Assembly (NCBI GenBank): GCA_002344355.1
Contig: DDTN01000014.1
Coordinates: 259,523 to 323,522 of the forward strand
Length of the DNA stretch: 64,000 nucleotides
From: Proteobacteria bacterium UBA2363
GTDB taxonomy: Bacteria; Pseudomonadota; Gammaproteobacteria; Xanthomonadales; UBA2363
Direction: 5' to 3'
Shown here: positions 8,413 through 18,269 of the stretch, piece by piece
Layout of the letters: every line of letters starts with the position of its first letter
How positions within the stretch are numbered: position 1 is the first letter of the stretch
Program-made: the position numbers and the translations under genes
Notes under the pieces: generated by a model
The model's input: the letters and a program-made list of their open reading frames with translations, nothing else
What the model was told of the DNA's origin: nothing
The model's database searches: none

Positions 8413-11043
8413 GTGGCAGGGGTCGACAGCCAGACCTGGGGCAGGATCGCCGGGCTGTTCGACGAACTGGTCGAGCTGTCCGGGGTCGAGCGCGCCGAGC
8501 GCGTCGCCGCGCTGGCGCGGGAGGATCCGGCCCTGGCCCGCGAGATCGAGGTGCTGCTGCACGCCGACAGCGTGGCCGAAGGCATCCTGGAGGCGACCCT
8601 GATGGAGGTGACCCCGGAGCTGGCCCGGGCCGCCGTCCACGGCGCCTGGGAAACCCGCGCGGGAACGATGTTCGGGCCCTACCGGCTGCTGACGGCCATC
8701 GGCGAGGGCGGCATGGGCGAGGTCTGGCGCGCCGAGCGCGCCGATGGCGCCTACCGGCAGGAGGTCGCGATCAAGCTGCTCAAGCGCGGCCTCGACACCC
8801 GGGCGATCCTGCGCCGCTTCCTGCAGGAGCGCAGCATCCTCGCCCGCCTCGAGCATCCCGGGATCGTCCGGGTGTTCGACGGCGGCATGAGCCCGGACGG
8901 CCGCCCGTGGTACGCGATGGCCTGCGTCGAGGGCACGCCGCTGATCGTCCATGCCGCCCGCCAGGGCCTCGACCTGCGCCAGCGCATCGCCCTGCTCGCC
9001 CGGGTCGCCGATGCGGTGGCCTACGCCCATGCCCGGCTGGTGGTCCATCGCGACCTCAAGCCCGGCAACATCCTGGTCGACGCCCAGGGGCAGCCGCACC
9101 TGCTCGATTTCGGCATCGCCAAGGTGCTGGAGGACACCGGCGACGGCACCGTCACCGGCAGCCAGGTACGGGTGCTGTCGCCGGCCTACGCGGCGCCCGA
9201 ACAGATCCTCGGCCAGCCGGTGGGCACCGCCACCGACGTCTACGCGCTCGGCGTCATCGCCCACGAGCTGCTCACCGGCGTCCTGCCGCACCGGCGCAGC
9301 TCCCGCGATCCGGGCGTGCTGGTCGGCGAGCTGGCCCAGACCACCGCGGTCGGGCGCGCCAGCCAGGCGATCGGCCAGGGCGAGGCACGCGCGCTCGAAC
9401 GCGTCTGGGGCGCCGGCGTCGACGGCCGGCGCCTGGCGCGCCAGGTCGCCGGCGACCTCGACCTGGTCCTGGCGACCGCGTTGCGACCGGAGCCCGAGCG
9501 GCGCTACGCCGGGGCCGCCGCCTTCGCCGCCGATCTGCGCGCGTGGCTGGACCGCCGGCCGGTCGCCGCGCGCCCCGACAGCGCCGGCTACCGCCTGCGC
9601 CGCTTCGCCCGCCGGCACGCCGTGGGCGTCGCCGCCGGCGGCCTGGTGGCGATCGCCCTGCTGGCGGGCCTGGCGCTGGCCCTGTGGCAGGCCGGCATCG
9701 CCCGCGCCCAGGCCGAGCGCGCCGAGCAGCAGGCCCGCCGCGCCGAGGCGACCAAGGACTTCGTGGTCTCGGCGTTCGCCGGCCTGAGTCCGACCGCCGC
9801 CCGCGACGGCAGCCAGCTGCGCCTGACCGACTTCCTGGACGCCCTGCTGCGCCGGCTCGACGGCGCCCTGGCCGACGCCCCGGAAGCGCGCATCGAGCTG
9901 CGCACCGAGCTGGCCAAGGCGCTGCAGGAGCTGGGCGAGCTGGACGCCGCCCACGCCGCCTTCGCGCAGGCCGAACGCGAGGCGCTGGCGCAGCCGACCC
10001 TGTCGCCGCAGGCGCTGGGCAACCTGCTGCATGCGGTCGCCGTCAACCACCAGCGCCGCGGCGACCTGGACGCCGCCGAACGCGATCTGCAGCGCGCCGT
10101 CGCCGCCCTGTCGGGCGAGGCCCCCGGCGTCGCCCGGGAACGCATTGCGGTGCGCACGACACGCGCCTACCTGGCGAACGACCGTGGCCGCTACCGGGAA
10201 GGACTGCGCGAGTACGAGACCATCCTCGAAGATCGCCGGAGCCTGCTCGGCGTCGAGGACAGCCGGATGGCGGTCGACCGCATGAACCTGTGCGTGGCGC
10301 GCTGGTGGCTGGCCGACTATGCGCGTGCCGAGCAGGACTGCCTGCGCGCCTGGGCGCTGCTGGAGGGCGATGCGCAGTCGCCGAGGGCGAGGTTCGCCTG
10401 GGTGGGCAACGCGCTGGCGCTGGTGCTCAGCGCACAGGGGCGATGGCAGGAGGCCGAACAGGCGTTCGCCGGGGCCCTGTCGACCGTTCGGCAGACCCTG
10501 GGCGACAACCATGCGATGGCGAGGCTGGTGGCCATCAATCAGGCGGCGCTGTGGCTGGAGCGGGGCGACCACGCGGCGGCGCTGGACGGCATCGATGCCG
10601 TGCAGACCCAGCCTGGATTCGCCAGCCTGGCCGGGGCGACGCAACGCTCGGCGCTGAGCGTCAGGCTCGGTGCCCTCATCGGCCTGGGGCGACTCGCCGA
10701 GGCGGACGCGCTGGTGGCCCTGTTGCGGCCGCCGGACATCGGTTTCGAACCTGCCCTGACGCTCAGCGAGCTGCGCACCGACCGGCGGCTGGCCGAGTTG
10801 CGTCTGCGCCAGGGGGATCTGGCCGAGGCCGGCGCGAAGATCGAACGGGTGGTCGAGGGCTATCTCCGGCTCGATCTGCCGGATCATGACGACCTCGCGC
10901 GCGCCCTGCGGGTCAAGGCGGAGATCGCCGATCTCGGCGGCGATGCCGGATCCGCGGCCCGCCTGCGCGGCGAAGCGCGCAGGCGGGCCGCCCAGGCGCT
11001 CGGCGAGTCGCATCCGCTGGTCGTGGCGCTCGCCGGCGACTGA
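8413..11043 (+). CDS. Transmembrane Ser/Thr protein kinase with TPR sensor region
   Basis: An 876-residue Hanks-type kinase. After about 85 residues the kinase domain opens with MFGPYRLLTAIGEGGMGEVW (glycine loop). It continues with the VAIKLL lysine, the catalytic loop HRDLKPGN at 212 and the DFG motif at 232. All key residues are present, so it should be active. A transmembrane helix lies at about 402-425, followed by a coiled stretch rich in A, E and R and then TPR-like helices to the end. The kinase is therefore cytosolic and the TPR part probably periplasmic. Translation starts at GTG with GGGAGAGG upstream. This architecture is common in Lysobacterales next to ECF sigma genes; substrates are unknown. 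Confidence 0.92.
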   Translation: MAGVDSQTWGRIAGLFDELVELSGVERAERVAALAREDPALAREIEVLLHADSVAEGILEATLMEVTPELARAAVHGAWETRAGTMFGPYRLLTAIGEGGMGEVWRAERADGAYRQEVAIKLLKRGLDTRAILRRFLQERSILARLEHPGIVRVFDGGMSPDGRPWYAMACVEGTPLIVHAARQGLDLRQRIALLARVADAVAYAHARLVVHRDLKPGNILVDAQGQPHLLDFGIAKVLEDTGDGTVTGSQVRVLSPAYAAPEQILGQPVGTATDVYALGVIAHELLTGVLPHRRSSRDPGVLVGELAQTTAVGRASQAIGQGEARALERVWGAGVDGRRLARQVAGDLDLVLATALRPEPERRYAGAAAFAADLRAWLDRRPVAARPDSAGYRLRRFARRHAVGVAAGGLVAIALLAGLALALWQAGIARAQAERAEQQARRAEATKDFVVSAFAGLSPTAARDGSQLRLTDFLDALLRRLDGALADAPEARIELRTELAKALQELGELDAAHAAFAQAEREALAQPTLSPQALGNLLHAVAVNHQRRGDLDAAERDLQRAVAALSGEAPGVARERIAVRTTRAYLANDRGRYREGLREYETILEDRRSLLGVEDSRMAVDRMNLCVARWWLADYARAEQDCLRAWALLEGDAQSPRARFAWVGNALALVLSAQGRWQEAEQAFAGALSTVRQTLGDNHAMARLVAINQAALWLERGDHAAALDGIDAVQTQPGFASLAGATQRSALSVRLGALIGLGRLAEADALVALLRPPDIGFEPALTLSELRTDRRLAELRLRQGDLAEAGAKIERVVEGYLRLDLPDHDDLARALRVKAEIADLGGDAGSAARLRGEARRRAAQALGESHPLVVALAGD

Positions 11044-11157
11044 CGCCGCCGGCTTCCCGGCCGCAGGGGGCACGCCGGTTGCGGGCCGCCGCCCTCCGGT
11101 GGCTGCGTCTGTCGCCCCGCCACGGGACAGAAGACGCACGCGGCCCGGTCGGTCCGC

Positions 11158-12183
11158 TCAGTCCGGATCGATCTCGACGCGATTGCGGCCAGCCTGCTTG
11201 GCCCGGTACAGGGCGGCATCGGCACGTGCCAGCCAGGCCGACCAGTTCTCGCCCCGGCGCAACGGCGCGGCGCCGATGGAGACCGTGACCGTCGGCGCCA
11301 GGGCATGCAGGCCCTCGTTGATCCGGGGGTGCAGGGCGGCCAGCGCGCGCTCCGTGTCCTCGCCGCGCAGGCCGTGCAGCAACAGCACGAACTCCTCGCC
11401 ACCGAAGCGGTACAGGCCATCGCCGCGACGCAGCTGGGCGCGCAGGGCGGCGACCAGGCCGACCAGCACGCGGTCGCCGGCCTCGTGGCCGCTGTTGTCG
11501 TTGACCTGCTTGAAGTGGTCGAGGTCGAGGACCGCCACGGTCGCTCCCGGGCCACCCGCGGCCATCCCTTCCACTGCCGCCTCCAGGTCGCGCTGCAGCA
11601 GGCGCCGGTTGCCGGCGCCGGTCAACGGATCATGGCTGGCCAGCAGCTCCAGTTGTCGCCGCTGCGATGCGTAGCGGATCGAGAAGCCCCAGGCGAACAC
11701 GGTGACCAGGGAGGCGCTGACCGTGTAGACGAGGCGCTCGGCGAGGTCGTCGAACAGCTCGCCATGGCTGGCGACCAGGGCGATGATCGCCAGGTTGACC
11801 GTCGCGGCAAGCTCGCGCCGGGTCAGCACGAAGTTCAGCCACAGCACGAGGTAGCCCCAGTAGGCGCCGGTGCGGCCGAACACCAGGGTGCTGGCGACGC
11901 AGGCGAGGCCGGAGACGATCACGAAGACCGCCGCTGCCGGCGCGCTGTCGCGGCTGCGCAGGGCCATCGCCAGCACCGAGGCCAGCGCCGTCACGATCAG
12001 GACGTTGGCGAGGGCGCCGGTGAGGTTGCCGGTGTGGAACCGGTACACGGCGAACAGGGCGATGGCGGCGATCGCCAGGCCCCCGGCCGACACCATGATC
12101 GCCAGCACGAAGTCCTGGCGCAGGCGCCCGGCCAGGCCGCCGTCACTGGCCTTGCCGGGATTGCTGACGCGGTCCGGTGCCAT
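11158..12183 (-). CDS. Membrane diguanylate cyclase (GGDEF)
   Basis: A 341-residue protein that makes the second messenger c-di-GMP from two GTP. The N-terminal half has five or six hydrophobic helices forming a membrane sensor of no recognised family. The C-terminal half is a GGDEF domain starting near HDPLTGAGNRR, with DLDHFKQVND and an intact GGEEF active site at 261-265. The product-inhibition site RxxD is present as RRGD exactly five residues before GGEEF, so feedback control is expected. No EAL or HD-GYP partner lies nearby. It is convergent with the kinase gene, 114 bp away. The stimulus cannot be predicted from sequence. Confidence 0.93.
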   Translation of the reverse strand: MAPDRVSNPGKASDGGLAGRLRQDFVLAIMVSAGGLAIAAIALFAVYRFHTGNLTGALANVLIVTALASVLAMALRSRDSAPAAAVFVIVSGLACVASTLVFGRTGAYWGYLVLWLNFVLTRRELAATVNLAIIALVASHGELFDDLAERLVYTVSASLVTVFAWGFSIRYASQRRQLELLASHDPLTGAGNRRLLQRDLEAAVEGMAAGGPGATVAVLDLDHFKQVNDNSGHEAGDRVLVGLVAALRAQLRRGDGLYRFGGEEFVLLLHGLRGEDTERALAALHPRINEGLHALAPTVTVSIGAAPLRRGENWSAWLARADAALYRAKQAGRNRVEIDPD

Positions 12184-12357
12184 GCGCGGACTCCGGGGCC
12201 GGGAAGGGCGGCCCCTCCTGCGCTGCGATCATGCCCGCGCCCGGCGCCGCGGGCAATCGCCGGCGGCCGGCTGGCCCCGGCCGCGCGGTTCCGGGGTTGC
12301 CATCGCCAAGGGCGGCCACGGTCGGCTCGCCCAGCCACCCGAACACAGGAGTCCGTG

Positions 12358-12828
12358 ATGTCCCGCCACCGCGTCGCGATCGTCGTGCTCTCGATGCTTG
12401 CCGCCTTGCCGTCCGCCGGTGCCGGCGATGGCGCCGGCTCGCCGGGCGCAGGCTTCTTCCATGCCGGCGAGGTCCGGCGCGAGGTGGTCGATGCGATCGC
12501 CTACCAGGACCGCTACGATCCCGGCCACACCCGGCTGGTGTTCAGCGACGTCGCCTTCGACCGCGCGGCGATGGCCGAAGGCGGCATCGACCTGACCGAC
12601 TTCCTGCACCACCCGGGGGCGATGCTGGACTTCAAGATCGACCCGGATGGTGCCGTCGACACGCTCATCATCAGTGCCGGAGGCGAGAGCCGGTACCTGG
12701 CCGGCGCGGAAGCCGGCGACCTGCTGCGGCTCGAACGACGCGACCGCGAGCGCATCGTCGGCCAGGTCGAATCGGCCGACCGGCACCTGATCCGGTTCGA
12801 CCTGCCGGTGGTGCCGGCAGGCCGCTGA
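12358..12828 (+). CDS. Small secreted protein of unknown function
   Basis: A 156-residue protein with a clear signal peptide (MSRHRVAIVVLSMLAALPSAGA). The mature part is acidic, has no cysteines and contains LTDFLHHPGAMLDFKIDPDG. The ATG at 12358 has CAGGAG seven bases upstream. It is divergent from the diguanylate cyclase (start 12183) and convergent with tolC. I recognise no domain, so a periplasmic or secreted location is all that can be said. The 174 bp before it may hold promoters for both divergent genes. Confidence 0.65.
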   Translation: MSRHRVAIVVLSMLAALPSAGAGDGAGSPGAGFFHAGEVRREVVDAIAYQDRYDPGHTRLVFSDVAFDRAAMAEGGIDLTDFLHHPGAMLDFKIDPDGAVDTLIISAGGESRYLAGAEAGDLLRLERRDRERIVGQVESADRHLIRFDLPVVPAGR

Positions 12829-12868
12829 GGCCGCTCGTCCCGACGGGCGCCGGCGGCGCCGCTGTGGC

Positions 12869-14266
12869 TCAGTCCCCGCGGCGCACGCGTTCCTCGTCGG
12901 CCGAGACGCGGGCGCCGATCTCCTCGGGCGACAGGCGCTCGGTGGTCAGCAGGGCGTTGACGCCCTGCAGGTCGGCGACGTCGATGACGCCGGCGGTGCG
13001 CTTCAGGCGCAGGCCGTTGAGGATGAACTGGTGGCGGGCGTTGGAGTAGTCGCGCTGCGCCTGGAACAGCAGCTGCTGCGACAGCAGCACGTCGACGATG
13101 GTGCGGGTGCCGACCTCGAAGCCGGCCTGGGTCGCCTCCAGCGCGCTCTGCGCCGAGATCAGCGCCTGCCTGCGCGCCTCGACGCCGCTGATGCCGGCGA
13201 CCACGGCACGGAAGTCGCTGCGGGTCTGGCGCAGCAGCAGGCGGCGCTCGGCCTCCAAGAAGTCCTCGGCGGCGTCGCGCAGATGGACCTGCTGGCGGAC
13301 CCGCGACTGCGTGGCGAAGCCGGAGAAGATCGGCACGCTGAGGCTCAGGCCGATCAGGGTCTGTTCGGTGCTGGTCGCGCTGAACGGCCCGACCTCGCCG
13401 CTGAGCAGGCGCGAGTCGCTGCGCGAGACGAAGCCGCCCAGGGTCGGCAGGTGGCCGGCACGGGCGGTCTGGATGTCGCGGTTGGCGGCTTCCAGCGCGA
13501 ACCGCCGCGATGCCAGCGCGGGGCTGGCCTGCTGGGCGGTGGCCTCCCATTCGCCCAGATCGTCGGGTTCCGGGCCGGCCAGGGGGATCGCCAGGCGCAG
13601 GGACAGCAGGTTGCCCTGGATCGGCTCGCCGGTGATCTCCGACAGCGCCTCCAGGGCGTCGTCGTAGGCGTTGCGGGCGGCGATCACGGCGGCGCGCGCG
13701 CCGTCGAAGCGCGCGCGCGCCTCGTGGACGTCGGTGACCGCGGTCAGGCCGACCTCGAAGCGTTGCTCGGCCTGCTCGAGCTGGCGGCCGACCGCGCGTT
13801 CCTCGGCCTCGGCGAAGGCCAGCGCGTCCTCGGCGGTGAGGGCGCCGAAGTAGGCCTCGGAGACGCGCAGCAGCAGGGCGTCGAGGGCGACCTGGTAGTC
13901 GGCCTCGGCGCGGGCGCGGGTGGCGCGGGCGCTGCCCAGGTTGGTGATCGCGCCCCAGTCGAAGATCGCCTGGTCCAGGCGCACGCTCCAGCTGCGCGTC
14001 CGGCTGTCCGAGGAGAACGGTTCCACCGAGGTCTCGCCGTCGGTGCGGTTCTCGGTGACGCCGATGCTGCCGCCCACCTGCGGCAGCAGGGCCGCCCGCG
14101 CCAGCGGCACGCCCTGGCCGATCGCCAGCGCGTTGGATTCGGCGGCCGCGAGCTGCGGATCGCTGCGGCGCGCCAGCTCGTAGGCCTGCATCAGGTCGAG
14201 GGCATGGGCGCCGGAACTGAAGCTCAGGGCCAGGGCGGCAAGCAGGGGGAGCGGCGTGGGGCGCAT
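12869..14266 (-). CDS. tolC: TolC family outer-membrane efflux channel
   Basis: A 465-residue outer-membrane factor with a signal peptide (MRPTPLPLLAALALSFSSGAHA) and the typical opening LDLMQAYELARRSDPQL. Two homologous halves of long amphipathic helices follow, with IFDWG in the first and TLIGLSLSVPIFSGFATQSR in the second, as in TolC. It forms the trimeric exit duct for tripartite pumps and type I secretion. It lies 62 bp downstream of pcm on the same strand, an arrangement kept in Xanthomonas. The RND pump and its adaptor are just upstream, so this channel probably completes that pump. The start was chosen at the signal peptide. Confidence 0.93.
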   Translation of the reverse strand: MRPTPLPLLAALALSFSSGAHALDLMQAYELARRSDPQLAAAESNALAIGQGVPLARAALLPQVGGSIGVTENRTDGETSVEPFSSDSRTRSWSVRLDQAIFDWGAITNLGSARATRARAEADYQVALDALLLRVSEAYFGALTAEDALAFAEAEERAVGRQLEQAEQRFEVGLTAVTDVHEARARFDGARAAVIAARNAYDDALEALSEITGEPIQGNLLSLRLAIPLAGPEPDDLGEWEATAQQASPALASRRFALEAANRDIQTARAGHLPTLGGFVSRSDSRLLSGEVGPFSATSTEQTLIGLSLSVPIFSGFATQSRVRQQVHLRDAAEDFLEAERRLLLRQTRSDFRAVVAGISGVEARRQALISAQSALEATQAGFEVGTRTIVDVLLSQQLLFQAQRDYSNARHQFILNGLRLKRTAGVIDVADLQGVNALLTTERLSPEEIGARVSADEERVRRGD

Positions 14267-14328
14267 GGTGGTTTCTCGTGCGTGGGCGGGTGGAGCCGCC
14301 GGGCCGGACGCGCCGGGCCCTGGCGGGC

Positions 14329-14985
14329 CTAGAGGGTGAACCGGGGGACCGGGGCGGCGCCGTGCAGGTAGTCCAGCGTGGTCTCGAACAGGCTGTCGGT
14401 GCGGACATGGCCGTCGATGCGGGTCAGCAGCACGGCTTCCATCGCCGGCGCCAGGCCGCGCACCACGAACATCCGGCCACCCGGCGCCAGCCAGTCCAGC
14501 CAGGCGTCCGGGACCGCCGCCATGGCGCCGGTCACGGCGATGGCGTCGAAGCGGTCCTGCGGCGCGAAGCCGGTCAGCGCGTCGGCGGCCATCACCTCGG
14601 TGTTGTCGATGCCGTCGGCGGCCAGGCGGCCGGTCGCCGCCTGCGCCAGCGCCGGATGCCGCTCGAGGCTCAGCACCGAGGCGCCGAGCCGGGCCAGGCA
14701 GGCGGTGACGTAGCCCGAGCCGGTGCCGACCTCCAGCACGCGCTCGGCGCCGGTCAGGGCCAGGGCCTGCAGCATGCGGCCCTCGAGCACCGGCTTCATC
14801 ATCCGCTCGCCTTCGCCGATCGGGATCTCGACGTCGGTATAGGCCACCGCCCGGTAGGGGGCCGGCACGTAGCGCGCGCGTTCCACCGTGCGGAACGTCT
14901 CGAGCACCCGCGTGTCCAGCACCTCCCAGGGGCGGATCTGCTGCTCGATCATGTTCTCTCGGGCGAGTCGGAGGTCGGTGGTCAT
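14329..14985 (-). CDS. pcm: Protein-L-isoaspartate O-methyltransferase
   Basis: A 218-residue SAM-dependent enzyme that methylates L-isoaspartyl residues in damaged proteins, the first step of their repair. The start MTTDLRLARENMIEQQIRPW is typical of the short Lysobacterales Pcm. The SAM-binding motif I is VLEVGTGSGYVTA at about residues 93-105, followed by DRFDAIAVTGAMAAVP. It is cytosolic. It sits between the RND pump gene (133 bp upstream) and tolC (62 bp downstream) and is probably cotranscribed with tolC. The alternative start at 15045 adds a proline-rich stretch and is not favoured. Confidence 0.9.
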   Translation of the reverse strand: MTTDLRLARENMIEQQIRPWEVLDTRVLETFRTVERARYVPAPYRAVAYTDVEIPIGEGERMMKPVLEGRMLQALALTGAERVLEVGTGSGYVTACLARLGASVLSLERHPALAQAATGRLAADGIDNTEVMAADALTGFAPQDRFDAIAVTGAMAAVPDAWLDWLAPGGRMFVVRGLAPAMEAVLLTRIDGHVRTDSLFETTLDYLHGAAPVPRFTL

Positions 14986-15118
14986 CGGCGTCGGCAGGGG
15001 CTTCGGGGGGTCGGAAATGGTACGGCCCGGTGGCCGGCGGGGCAAACCAAGGGTGGCGCAAGTGCCTGATCCGGCGCAGTGCCGGAAGTCATCGGCCCCG
15101 GTGCGGCCGGTCGCATCC

Positions 15119-18100
15119 TCACCTCGGCCCGGCCCCGGCCGCAGGCTCCGGGCCGATCCGGAACCAGGCCGCGTACAGGGCCGGCAGGAACACCAGGGTC
15201 AGCGCCGTACCCACCACCAGCCCGCCCATGATCGCCACCGCCATCGGACCATAGAAGTCGCTGCGTGACAGCGGGATCATCGCCAGGACGGCGGTCAGGG
15301 CGGTCAGCACGATCGGCCGGAAGCGCCGCACCGTGGCCTCGACCACCGCCTGCCAGCGCGGCACGCCGGCGGCGATGTCCTGCTCGATCTGGTCGATCAG
15401 GATCACCGAGTTGCGCATGATCATGCCGGCCAGGGCGATGGTGCCGAGCATGGCGACGAAGCCGAACGGCACCCGGAACAGCAGCAGGAAGGCGACCACG
15501 CCGATCAGTCCCAGCGGCGCGGTCAGCACCACCAGCAGCACGTTCGGGAAGCGCTTGAGCTGGAACATCAGCACGGTCAGCACCACCAGCACGAACAGCG
15601 GCATGCCGGCATTGACCGAATCCTGGCCCTTGGCGCTGGCCTCGACGCTGCCGCCGGTCTCCAGCAGGTAGCCGGGCGGCAGACGCTCGCGCACCGGGTC
15701 GAGGCTGCGCGAGACCCGCGCCGACACGGTGGCCGGCTGCACGCCGTCGACCACGTCGGCGCGCACGGTCACCGTGGGCAGGCGGTCGCGGTGCCAGATG
15801 ATGCCCTCCTCCTGGCCGTACTCGAAGCGGGCGACCTGCGCCAGCGGCACGCTGCGGCCACCGGCGGTCGGCATCGCCAGGCTGTCCAGCGCCGACAGGC
15901 GGGCCCGGGCGCTGGCGTTGCCGCGCAGCAGGATGTCGACCAGCCGGTCGTCCTCGCGGAACACGCTGACCGGCACGCCGGACAGCGAGCCCTGCAGGAA
16001 GTTGGCGACGTCCTGCGAGCTGATGCCCAGCACGCGCGCGCGGTCCTGGTCGATGACCAGGCGCACCACCTTGCTGGGCTCGTCCCAGTCCAGGTGGACG
16101 TTGCGGGTGGCGGCATCGCCGCGCACCAGGACCGCCGCCTCGCGCGCCAGGGCGCGCACCGTGGGGATGTCCTCGCCGCTGATCCGGAACTGCACCGGAT
16201 AGCCGACCGGCGGCCCGTTCTCCAGGCGCAGGACCCGGGTGCGGGCCTCCAGGAAGTCGCGCTCGAACAGCTCCAGCAACCGGCCGCGCACCCGCTCGCG
16301 GGCCTGCGTGTCGGTGGCAAGCAGCAGGAACTGGGCGAACGAGGCCTGCGGCAGCTGCTGGTCGAGCGGCAGGTAGAAGCGCGGCGCGCCGGTGCCGACG
16401 AAGGCGACATGGTTGACCAGGTCGGGGTCGTCGGCCAGTACCGCCTCCAGCTTCTCGACCTGGGCCCGGGTGGCGGTCAGCGAGGCGCCTTCGGACAGCT
16501 TGACGTCGACCAGCAGCTCCGGGCGCGTGGAGCTGGGGAAGAACTGCTGCTCGACCAGGCCGAAACCGGCCAGCGACAGCGCGAACAGCACGCCGGTGCC
16601 GGCGATGACCAGCCAGCGCCGGCGCAGGGCGCCATCCACAAGGGTACGGAAGCGCCGGTAGAACGGCCGCTGGTAGGGATCGGTCCCATGCCCGCGCGCC
16701 CGGGCGCGCGCCGCCAGGTCGGGCAGCAGACGGTCGCCCAGCCAGGGCACGAACAGCACCGCGACCACCCAGGACAGCAGCAGGGCGAGGGTCACCACCT
16801 GGAACAGCGAGCGGGTGTACTCGCCGGTGTTGGAGGCGGCGGTGGCGATCGGCAGGAACCCGGCGGCGGTGACCAGGGTGCCGGCCAGCATCGGGAAGGC
16901 GGTCGAGGTCCAGGCGAAGGCGGCGGCGCGAATGCGCTCCATGCCCTGTTCCATCTTCACCGCCATCATCTCGACCGCGATGATGGCGTCGTCGACCATC
17001 AGGCCCAGCGCCAGCACCAGGGCGCCCAGCGAGATCTTGTGCAGGTCGATGCCGAACAGGGCCATCGCCGAAAAGGTCATCGCCAGCACCAGCGGAATGG
17101 TGACCGCCACCACCAGGCCGGTGCGGAAGCCCAGCGAGAAGAAGCTGACCAGCAGCACCACGGCGACCGCCTCGGCCAGCACCCTCAGGAACTCGCCCAC
17201 CGAGGCGCGCACCGCCGCCGGCTGGTCGGCGACCCGGTCCAGCACCAGGCCGACCGGCAGCATGGCGCGCAGCGCCGGCAGGGCGTCGTCGAGCTGGGCA
17301 CCGAGCTCGAGGATGTTGCCGCCCTCGACCATCGAGACCGCCAGGCCGAGCGCGTCGCGCCCCATGTAGCGCATCCGCGGCGCCTCCGGGTCGACGAAGG
17401 CGCGGCGCACGGTGGCGATGTCGTCGAGCCGGAACAGCTGGCCGTTGGCGCGCAGGGTCAGCGCGGCGATCGCCTCCACCGAGTCGAAGGCGCCGGTGGT
17501 GCGCAGGTGGATGCGCTCGCTGCCGGTCTCCACGAAGCCGGCCGGCGCGATCGCGTTCTGCGCCTCCAGCATCGCCCGGACCTCGCCGAAGCCCAGGCCC
17601 AGCGTCGCCAGCTTGCTGTTGTCGACCTCGATGTGGATCTGCGGATCCTGGACGCCGACCAGGTCGACCTTGGCGACGCCGGGCAGGCGCAGCAGGTGCA
17701 GCTTGAGGCGCCGCGCCCAGTCGCGCAGGGCGGCGTCGTCGAAGCCCTCCCCGTGCAGCGCGAACAGGTTGCCGAAGGTCTCGCCGAACTCGTCGTCCAG
17801 GAACGGCCCGATGGCCTCCCCCGGCAGGGTGTGGCGGATGTCGCCGACCTTCTTGCGCAACTGGTAGAACATCTCCGGGACGTCGGCGTTGCGCACCGAT
17901 TCGCCCAGTTCGACGAACACCAGCGATTCGCCGGGGCGCGAATAGCTGCGGATGTTCTCGATCCGCGCCATCTCCTGGATCTTCTCCTCGACGCGGTCGG
18001 TGACCTGGCGCGCCACCTCCTCGGCGGTGGCGCCCGGCCAGAGGGTGCGCACGACCATCACCTTGAAGGTGAACGGCGGATCCTCGGACTGGCCCAGGCC

Positions 18101-18199
18101 GCGGAAGGAGAGCATGCCGATGACGGCGGACAGCACCATGAAGTAGACGACCAGGCCGCGGTTGCGCAGCGCCCACTCGGACAGGTTGAAGCGGCTCAT
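15119..18199 (-). CDS. RND family multidrug efflux permease
   Basis: A 1026-residue inner-membrane proton/drug antiporter of the AcrB superfamily. It starts FNLSEWALRNRGLVVYFMVL (helix 1), then a large periplasmic loop, the helix-4 proton-relay motif GLMVDDAIIAVEM with paired aspartates, a second periplasmic loop from about 530, and terminal helices containing MIMRNSVILIDQ. Length is standard. The porter sequence differs from classical AcrB and is nearer the group that uses one or two lipoprotein adaptors. Its adaptor lies 70 bp upstream and tolC downstream, so the tripartite pump is complete. Substrates are unknown. The divergent TetR gene is the likely repressor. Confidence 0.93.
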   Translation of the reverse strand: MSRFNLSEWALRNRGLVVYFMVLSAVIGMLSFRGLGQSEDPPFTFKVMVVRTLWPGATAEEVARQVTDRVEEKIQEMARIENIRSYSRPGESLVFVELGESVRNADVPEMFYQLRKKVGDIRHTLPGEAIGPFLDDEFGETFGNLFALHGEGFDDAALRDWARRLKLHLLRLPGVAKVDLVGVQDPQIHIEVDNSKLATLGLGFGEVRAMLEAQNAIAPAGFVETGSERIHLRTTGAFDSVEAIAALTLRANGQLFRLDDIATVRRAFVDPEAPRMRYMGRDALGLAVSMVEGGNILELGAQLDDALPALRAMLPVGLVLDRVADQPAAVRASVGEFLRVLAEAVAVVLLVSFFSLGFRTGLVVAVTIPLVLAMTFSAMALFGIDLHKISLGALVLALGLMVDDAIIAVEMMAVKMEQGMERIRAAAFAWTSTAFPMLAGTLVTAAGFLPIATAASNTGEYTRSLFQVVTLALLLSWVVAVLFVPWLGDRLLPDLAARARARGHGTDPYQRPFYRRFRTLVDGALRRRWLVIAGTGVLFALSLAGFGLVEQQFFPSSTRPELLVDVKLSEGASLTATRAQVEKLEAVLADDPDLVNHVAFVGTGAPRFYLPLDQQLPQASFAQFLLLATDTQARERVRGRLLELFERDFLEARTRVLRLENGPPVGYPVQFRISGEDIPTVRALAREAAVLVRGDAATRNVHLDWDEPSKVVRLVIDQDRARVLGISSQDVANFLQGSLSGVPVSVFREDDRLVDILLRGNASARARLSALDSLAMPTAGGRSVPLAQVARFEYGQEEGIIWHRDRLPTVTVRADVVDGVQPATVSARVSRSLDPVRERLPPGYLLETGGSVEASAKGQDSVNAGMPLFVLVVLTVLMFQLKRFPNVLLVVLTAPLGLIGVVAFLLLFRVPFGFVAMLGTIALAGMIMRNSVILIDQIEQDIAAGVPRWQAVVEATVRRFRPIVLTALTAVLAMIPLSRSDFYGPMAVAIMGGLVVGTALTLVFLPALYAAWFRIGPEPAAGAGPR

Positions 18200-18269
18200 C
18201 GACGGGGTTCCTGGCAGGCGGGCCGGCGCTCGGCGCGGCGGGGCGGGCGTTGGTGCCGGGCGGGCGCGG

